Assembly: GCA_023259575.1 (NCBI GenBank)
Contig: JALRHN010000004.1
Span: 1-30,153, forward strand
DNA from: Candidatus Kapaibacterium sp.
GTDB taxonomy: Bacteria; Bacteroidota; Ignavibacteria; Kapaibacteriales; UBA961
DNA length: 30,153 nt
Direction of reading: 5' to 3'
The notes below the pieces were generated by a model. That model was not told where the DNA came from. It ran no database searches and was given only the letters and a program-made list of their open reading frames with translations. Positions 24,937-30,153 of this stretch are shown here, piece by piece (positions within the stretch are counted from its first letter, which is position 1; each line of letters opens with the position of its first letter). A program made the translations under genes and the position numbers.

Positions 24937-26409
24937 TTATCTGCCAAATAGTAGTGTAAGTTCATGAAGATCTTTTAAAGCATCATAGTTGATATCTGAT
25001 ACTTGTGCACGCCATTGCCAATTACCTTCGCTTGTTCCTGGCGTATTCATTCTTGCATCAGAAGATAAACCTAAGATATCTTGTAAAGGAATAATTGCAA
25101 GTTTTGCTTTGCATGACAAAGCTAATCTGTTCATGTGTTTATGGGCATCTTTTTCTTCGAAATCACAAAGACAATACTTTCTGATTAATGCCTGCTGTTG
25201 TTTGCTTAACTCGTTTGTAAACCAACCATTTGTAGTATTATTATCATGCGTGCCAGTATACACTATAGAATATTCTTCAATATTATGAGGTGCATATGGA
25301 TGTATGCCGATATCATCTCCAAAGGCAAATTGAAGGATATTCATTCCTGGAGCGCCGCTTTTATATAATAAGTCTTTTACATCTTGATCGATAGTTCCTA
25401 AATCTTCGGCAAATATAGATGCATAAGGAACTGCATTTTTTATTGCATCGAATAATTGTATTCCTGGACCTTTTTTCCATTTTCCATGAATTGCAGTTTT
25501 TGCCGAATAAGGGATTGCCCAATACGATGCAAATCCTCTAAAATGATCGATGCGAATACTATCATATAAAGAAAGCATGTATTGGATTCTTTTTATCCAC
25601 CAATTAAAGACAGCTTTCTGTTCTTTTTTCCATAGATATAAGGGATTTCCCCAAGATTGTCCTGTACTGCTAAAATAATCAGGAGGAACTCCTGCTATAT
25701 GCTTTGGAATTCCTTTTTTTGTTAAATCAAAAAGAGATTGATGAGACCAAACATCGGCGCTATCATGCGATACATAAATTGGTATATCACCAATAATTGC
25801 AATCCCTTTTGATTGAGCATAAGCATGCAATTGTTGCCATTGATGATAAAATAAGAATTGAATGATATATTCTTTATCCCACGTATCTATGGTCTCATTA
25901 GTTTTTTGCCATTGCCACCATGGCTTATATGCATGTGCTTCTTTATTATGAATAAATAGCACATAATCATCTAACCAATATGATTGAAGTTCACAAAATT
26001 GATGAAAAGCCTGATGAAGATGTTTGCCTTTATTCTTAAAATTTTGGGCAGCTTCATATAACAATGGCATTCTTATTTGTAAGGCTTCATGATAATGTAC
26101 TATACGATTATTTTCAGTTTTATCAGAAAAAATTGGATTTATTTCTAATAATCCTTCTTTATATAAATGTATTGGGCTAATAAATAAAGGATTTCCAGCA
26201 AAAGCGCTAGAGCTACTATATGGAGAAGATTGAGTAGCTGTATCTATAGGGTTTAGAGGTAATATCTGCCAATATTTCTGTTTAGCTTTTGCTAAAGAGT
26301 CAATCCACATATAAGCATTGTCTCCAAAATCTCCACATCCGAATGGGCCTGGTAAACTAGAAATATGTAATAAAACACCAGAAGCTCTTGTAAAAGAAAA
26401 AGCATTCAT
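24937..26409 (-). CDS. malQ: 4-alpha-glucanotransferase (amylomaltase, GH77)
   Basis: MalQ moves alpha-1,4-glucan segments between maltooligosaccharides, in glycogen or starch use. The 490-residue protein has FTRASGVLLHISSLPGPFG near its start, YWQILPLNPIDTATQSSPY, and the GH77 catalytic residues: nucleophile D288 (RIDHFRGF), acid/base E335 (FAEDLG) and D389 (GTHDNN), at positions very close to Thermus MalQ. The frame extends to a TTG at 26427 inside the methyltransferase gene; ATG 26409 is preferred because it begins 1 nt after that gene's stop and matches family N-termini. No other glycogen genes are nearby. Confidence 0.94.
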   Translation of the reverse strand: MNAFSFTRASGVLLHISSLPGPFGCGDFGDNAYMWIDSLAKAKQKYWQILPLNPIDTATQSSPYSSSSAFAGNPLFISPIHLYKEGLLEINPIFSDKTENNRIVHYHEALQIRMPLLYEAAQNFKNKGKHLHQAFHQFCELQSYWLDDYVLFIHNKEAHAYKPWWQWQKTNETIDTWDKEYIIQFLFYHQWQQLHAYAQSKGIAIIGDIPIYVSHDSADVWSHQSLFDLTKKGIPKHIAGVPPDYFSSTGQSWGNPLYLWKKEQKAVFNWWIKRIQYMLSLYDSIRIDHFRGFASYWAIPYSAKTAIHGKWKKGPGIQLFDAIKNAVPYASIFAEDLGTIDQDVKDLLYKSGAPGMNILQFAFGDDIGIHPYAPHNIEEYSIVYTGTHDNNTTNGWFTNELSKQQQALIRKYCLCDFEEKDAHKHMNRLALSCKAKLAIIPLQDILGLSSDARMNTPGTSEGNWQWRAQVSDINYDALKDLHELTLLFGR

Positions 26410-26410
26410 A

Positions 26411-27664
26411 TTAAGAACTCGACTCAAGTTTTTTTCTTAATCGTGCGATATAAAAACCATCAAATCCATCTTTTGCCGGGCATATTCTGCGTTCTTCTTC
26501 TAATGACCAATGTGCTCCGTTTTCAGATTGAAGAAAAGCTGCAATTTGTTTTTCTCCTTCTGATGGTAAAATGCTGCATGTACAATATACAAGGCATCCA
26601 CCAGGTTTTACTGTCTTATGAAATGTATGAAGTAATTCTTGTTGAATATGCAGGACATCATGAATAAACGTTGATTTACGAAACAATAATGCGTCTGGAT
26701 TTCTTCTTAATACACCAGTTCCACTACAGGGTGCATCAATCAGAATTGCATCTGCTGTAGAAGTATGTTTTTTGATAGTTTTTGCTTCGATCACAACAGT
26801 TTGTATATTCCAAGCCCCAGCACGTCTTGCCCTTCTTTTTAACTCGTCTAACTTATATGAATGTATATCCATAGCAATGAGTCTACCAGTATTTTCCATC
26901 ATTGCAGCTATATGTAATGTTTTTCCCCCTTCTCCAGCACATGCATCAATAATTCTATCTTTTGGTTTGGCTAATAAAAAAGGAGATACCATTTGTGAGC
27001 CAATATCTTGCATTTCAAAAAAGCCTTCTGCAAAAGCTTTTGTTTTGAATAGTCTAGAATTTCTTGGCACTTCTAATCCTAAATTATTTTCTGTAATGAC
27101 AGTAGCATTAATCATTTCTTTTCTTAATGCTTCTTTAAGATTGTCTCTTGTGATTTTTAGAGTATTTGTTCTGATATAGACTTTAGGTTCGGATAATTGT
27201 GCTTTTGCAATTTCTTGCCAAGTATCATTTCCTAGTTCTTGTATACATAATTCATTAAACCAAGAAGGATAAAAGGCCCCAGCTTGGTTTTTTTCCAGAT
27301 AGTCTTCAACTCTTTTAATTGCTTGATCAAGATGATCTGGAGTAAAATCCTTTTTTTGTGAAGAATGTAATGTACCACCAGATAAAATAAACCAAAACCC
27401 AACCGCCAAAGCTGAGTCTAACTGTTTACCTTGTAATCCGATTGATAATAATTCCCAACATCTAAATAAAGAATAAGCACATTCTGCTACTAAACCTCTT
27501 TGTTTTTCCGAAAACAATCTTTCTTTGAATGTATCTCTTAAAGCAATATCTAATCTGCCTTGTTTAACAAAAACTCGTTCAACAACTTCGCGAACATCTT
27601 TAAGAACAGAGGTAATGTCCGAATGTTGTAATCTGGGTAACTCTAAAGGATTTTTTGCAGACAT
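26411..27664 (-). CDS. RsmB/NOL1-NOP2-type RNA m5C methyltransferase
   Basis: This SAM-dependent enzyme methylates cytosine C5 in rRNA (RsmB targets 16S C967). The 417-residue protein has an N-terminal NusB-like helical domain (about 12-120), then the Rossmann methyltransferase with DACAGEGGK (240-248), the motif IV DAPCSGTGVLRRNPD with C313 and the motif VI TCS with C363, the two cysteines of the m5C mechanism. The frame extends to a GTG at 27733, but ATG 27664 is chosen: AAGGAG lies 12 nt before it and it starts 1 nt after the GH3 stop, giving an end-to-end chain with GH3 and malQ. The exact target base is inferred only from the family. Confidence 0.93.
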   Translation of the reverse strand: MSAKNPLELPRLQHSDITSVLKDVREVVERVFVKQGRLDIALRDTFKERLFSEKQRGLVAECAYSLFRCWELLSIGLQGKQLDSALAVGFWFILSGGTLHSSQKKDFTPDHLDQAIKRVEDYLEKNQAGAFYPSWFNELCIQELGNDTWQEIAKAQLSEPKVYIRTNTLKITRDNLKEALRKEMINATVITENNLGLEVPRNSRLFKTKAFAEGFFEMQDIGSQMVSPFLLAKPKDRIIDACAGEGGKTLHIAAMMENTGRLIAMDIHSYKLDELKRRARRAGAWNIQTVVIEAKTIKKHTSTADAILIDAPCSGTGVLRRNPDALLFRKSTFIHDVLHIQQELLHTFHKTVKPGGCLVYCTCSILPSEGEKQIAAFLQSENGAHWSLEEERRICPAKDGFDGFYIARLRKKLESSS

Positions 27665-27665
27665 T

Positions 27666-29321
27666 TTAATTGTGATCTCCTTGAAAACAACCAGCATCGT
27701 GGGGTGTCCAAGCTTTTGCTGTTGCCCTGCCACTTACTGTTAATGCCGCTGCTGACAATGATGGTAGTGAATCTGAATAAGAACAAATATATGCGTCTGC
27801 AGGTAGATATGAATGAAGATATGGGCTTCCTAAAAGCATTGCTATAACTGGTTTATCTTGTGTTATGTGGTCTAAAGCATGAAGTAAATATTCTGATAAG
27901 CCTACTGTTCCTTTATAAGACATAGGCTTAATAAATACGGCTAAAATGATAATATCTACTGCTTGTACAGAATCCCTTAATTCATATGCATCATTTGGTT
28001 CTATTTCAGAATTTATAAAGCCAAAATCACATTCATTCTCTAGAGTTTGAGCCAATACCCTAAAAAAAGATACACCTTTATCTAAGGTTTTTTGATCATC
28101 TCCATCTAAAACTGCAAATGCAGCAAAGGTAGTTTTTTCTGATATAGGTAATAGTTTTTTTGGATCATGAATAACCAATGCTTGTTTGGCAATATCTAAA
28201 GCTAACATCGCATGATTTTCCATTGTTTTGCTGTCTAAAGCTATTTTATTTGGAGCAATGTTCTTAATAATAGTTTGTCTGCTATTATTAGAATATTCAA
28301 TGGATGTAGGTGCTTCAGAAATCAAACCACACCATTGTTTTGCTTTGGCAATTATTAGACAATTTTCTACAAGTAGTTTGTAAAAGTCTGGATCTTCTTC
28401 GGCTTTTCTTGCAGCTGCATCTAAGGCTTCTAATGCATTATCTGGAACAAGTGCAATAGTGGCACCTGCTTGTAAACTTAGTATCGTAGCCTCTGCAGAA
28501 GTATAATGTTTGCTGATTGCATGCATATCCAGGGCATCTGTAATAATGATGCCTTTATATTTCATATGTTTTCTTAACAAATCTATCATGATTGTAGAAG
28601 ACAAAGAAGCTGGTAGCCCAGAAGGGTCTAATGCAGGAATAGATAAATGTCCTATCATTATCGATTGAACATCTGCTTCGATAGCTTTTTGAAATGGTAC
28701 TAATTCTCTTTGTTGCAATTGTGCTAAGGAATCAAGAACAATGGGTAAAGCAGAATGAGAATCGGTTATTGTATTACCGTGTCCAGGAAAGTGCTTTGCA
28801 CAAGCTAGAACAGATTGTGATTGCGTTCCTTTGATATATTCTTTGATATGTTGCTCTGCATGAGATGGATATTCTGCAAATGACCTAATATTAATTATTG
28901 GATTTTCTGGGTGTGAATTTATATCGCATACTGGCGCAAAATTCCAATGAACTCCAATAGTTTTTGCTTCTAAAGCTATAGCTGCTGCAGCCTTAAATGT
29001 TAAATCTGGTTTTTTTGCTTGGGCAAGTGCCATTGCATGCGGAAAATCTGTTCCGCCTTCTAAGCGCATCGTTAAGCCATGTTCATAATCTGCACTAAAT
29101 AAAAGTGGTATAGCTGCTTCTTTTTGTAAATCATCAATGAGTGTAGCGGTATATTCGGCATCTCCTTGAAATACACAAAAACCACCAATTCCTTGAGCAA
29201 TTAACGATATAATCTCTTGTTTATGTACATCACTTTCTTGAATGGAATTAGGAACCAGTCTGGGCATTATACATTGAGCAGCTGCTTCTCGTGGAGTAAG
29301 TTTCCAGATATTTTGAGGCAT
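27666..29321 (-). CDS. Glycoside hydrolase family 3 (beta-N-acetylhexosaminidase/beta-glucosidase-like)
   Basis: The 551-residue GH3 enzyme has the (beta/alpha)8 domain with FSADYEHGLTMRLEGGTDFPHAMALA, a family-typical KHFPGHGNTITDSH loop (near 175-188; the NagZ-type general acid/base His/Asp site) and the nucleophile Asp near 262 in GIIITDALDM. The KHFPGHG..DSH pattern favours an N-acetylglucosaminidase acting on peptidoglycan fragments. After about residue 350 there is a second, less conserved domain, longer than in E. coli NagZ (about 340 aa). No signal peptide is visible, so it may act in the cytoplasm. TAATTTTGC 31 nt upstream could be its -7 element. Confidence 0.9.
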   Translation of the reverse strand: MPQNIWKLTPREAAAQCIMPRLVPNSIQESDVHKQEIISLIAQGIGGFCVFQGDAEYTATLIDDLQKEAAIPLLFSADYEHGLTMRLEGGTDFPHAMALAQAKKPDLTFKAAAAIALEAKTIGVHWNFAPVCDINSHPENPIINIRSFAEYPSHAEQHIKEYIKGTQSQSVLACAKHFPGHGNTITDSHSALPIVLDSLAQLQQRELVPFQKAIEADVQSIMIGHLSIPALDPSGLPASLSSTIMIDLLRKHMKYKGIIITDALDMHAISKHYTSAEATILSLQAGATIALVPDNALEALDAAARKAEEDPDFYKLLVENCLIIAKAKQWCGLISEAPTSIEYSNNSRQTIIKNIAPNKIALDSKTMENHAMLALDIAKQALVIHDPKKLLPISEKTTFAAFAVLDGDDQKTLDKGVSFFRVLAQTLENECDFGFINSEIEPNDAYELRDSVQAVDIIILAVFIKPMSYKGTVGLSEYLLHALDHITQDKPVIAMLLGSPYLHSYLPADAYICSYSDSLPSLSAAALTVSGRATAKAWTPHDAGCFQGDHN

Positions 29322-29351
29322 AGTATAGAATAGAATAGAGGAATAGTATAT

Positions 29352-29360
29352 GCAAAATTA
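29352..29360 (-). promoter_or_regulatory. Candidate -7 promoter element for the GH3-rsmB-malQ unit
   Basis: TAATTTTGC on the minus strand fits TAnnTTTGc exactly and would give a leader of about 25 nt before the GH3 ATG. A TTTG lies 30 nt upstream, which is farther than the usual 19-21. Confidence 0.4.
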
Positions 29361-29421
29361 GATAATGTATGCTTTACTATTATGGATTAACAAAAGAAAT
29401 ACTAGCTAAAAGTGAAATGAA

Positions 29422-30153
29422 TTATTGTTTACGGAAAGAAGATACCATTACAAAATATCCAGGAATGGTATAAAGTGTTAAAATTAAAGAGAAAATCAAG
29501 CCACCAATAACAGCAATTCCCATTGAAATACGGCTTTCGGAGCCGCCTCCAATTGCAAGAGCAATAGGTAAAACACCTAAAATTGTTGCTAGTGATGTCA
29601 TTAATATTGGACGAAATCTGCCGCTTGCAGCCTCTAATACTGCTTCGAATGCTGGTAAGGATGTATTTTTCTGATGTGCAAATTCTATGATCAGAATGGC
29701 ATTTTTAGTTACTAAACCAATGAGCATAATGATGCCGATTTCACTAAAAATATTAAGTGTTTGTTTAAAAAGCCATAAAGAAAAAACTGCACCAGCCAAA
29801 GCCATAGGAACACATAAGAGAATAATTAATGGGTCGACAAAACTTTCGAATTGAGCCGCCAATACAAGATAAATCAGAATTATTGCAAGGATAAAAGCAA
29901 AAAACAAGCTTGATGAGCTTTCTGCGAAATCTTTTGATGGTCCAGTTAAAGCCGTAGTAAAAGATGGGTCCAAATTGGTGTAAGCAATTGATTTCATTGC
30001 ATTTATACCGTCTCCTAAAGTGTATCCTTCTGCTAATCCTGCAGAAACTGTTGCAGAAACTGATCTATTATAATGGTAAACCGATGGGGGAGCACTACTT
30101 TCATTAAAATCTGTAACATTTTCTAATTGAACAAGCGAACCAGAATTAGATTT
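29422..30153 (-). CDS. RND efflux pump inner-membrane subunit (AcrB/HAE1 type), C-terminal part
   Basis: The open frame enters from the right edge and ends at 29422, giving the last 243 residues of a protein that is normally over 1,000. It shows the end of the porter domain (SVSATVSAGLAEGYTLGDGINAM), then the C-terminal membrane bundle with LAAQFESFVDPLIILLCVPMALAGA, IGIIMLIGLVTKNAILIIEFA and GRFRPILMTSLATILGVLPIA, all strongly typical of HAE1 proton-driven exporters of drugs or hydrophobic compounds. The visible ATG at 29997 is internal, not the start. Its adaptor and outer-membrane partners would lie outside the window. The gap of 100 nt to the GH3 start suggests a separate transcript for that gene. 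Confidence 0.95.
   Translation of the reverse strand, partial: KSNSGSLVQLENVTDFNESSAPPSVYHYNRSVSATVSAGLAEGYTLGDGINAMKSIAYTNLDPSFTTALTGPSKDFAESSSSLFFAFILAIILIYLVLAAQFESFVDPLIILLCVPMALAGAVFSLWLFKQTLNIFSEIGIIMLIGLVTKNAILIIEFAHQKNTSLPAFEAVLEAASGRFRPILMTSLATILGVLPIALAIGGGSESRISMGIAVIGGLIFSLILTLYTIPGYFVMVSSFRKQ

Noticed and set aside
26772..27179. 135-residue plus-strand frame
   Set aside because: It lies fully antisense inside the RsmB-type methyltransferase, whose catalytic motifs are intact.
1..30153. CRISPR array, transposon, prophage, toxin-antitoxin or known defence system
   Set aside because: No regularly spaced repeats, transposase, integrase, terminal repeats or known effector domains were seen. 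The SNF2 gene alone is not enough to call a defence system.

Overview
The window is low-GC (roughly one third G+C), gene-dense, Gram-negative bacterial chromosome. Pointers to the FCB group (Bacteroidota and relatives) are: two secreted proteins whose signal peptides end in Asn-Ala-Gln, a heptose kinase and a LolC/E permease (outer membrane), a YbeY with a Bacteroidota-like metal motif, and several intergenic matches to the Bacteroidota -7 promoter element TAnnTTTG. A Smg/DUF494 gene and some good Shine-Dalgarno sites (AAGGAG) argue against a typical Bacteroidia genome. A deep FCB branch such as Ignavibacteria or Kapabacteria fits, but this is inference. The standard code reads through every gene. 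I see no transposase, phage, integrase or CRISPR array.

Layout. 1-6638 (minus): a SNF2-family ATPase; a protein whose C-terminus looks like the XPB/Ssl2-type Helicase_C_3 region, overlapping it; an orphan ABC-3 metal permease; and a secreted Ycf48/BNR-repeat protein that runs off the left edge. 6702-6971 (plus): a small unknown ORF. 6977-8685 (minus): heptose-7-phosphate kinase and QueE. 8686-9070: the only gene-free stretch above 300 bp. 9071-10063 (plus): ybeY, DUF494 and tRNA-Arg(CCU), packed together. 10068-11081 (minus): obg, convergent with the tRNA. 11259-13391 (plus): a stand-alone PaaB-like gene and dnaX. 13470-15287 (plus): MarR regulator, pirin and YceI, ending in a clear intrinsic terminator. 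15428-17633 (plus): aldehyde dehydrogenase, a small ferredoxin-like-fold protein and dihydrofolate reductase. 17628-30153 (minus): a tightly packed block read in the order RND efflux pump, GH3 glycosidase, RsmB-type methyltransferase, malQ, purH, an MsbA-like ABC exporter, leuS, lolC/E.

Most genes are housekeeping: replication clamp loading, ribosome maturation, tRNA charging, purine, folate and queuosine synthesis, and envelope export. The items most worth a second look are a ten-A run inside dnaX, where slippage in either direction gives an almost immediate stop (a likely tau/gamma switch); the SNF2 plus XPB-like overlapping pair; the lone PaaB-like gene beside dnaX; and a palindrome that fits an operator for the MarR-pirin-YceI unit. 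No clear new defence or mobile system is visible.
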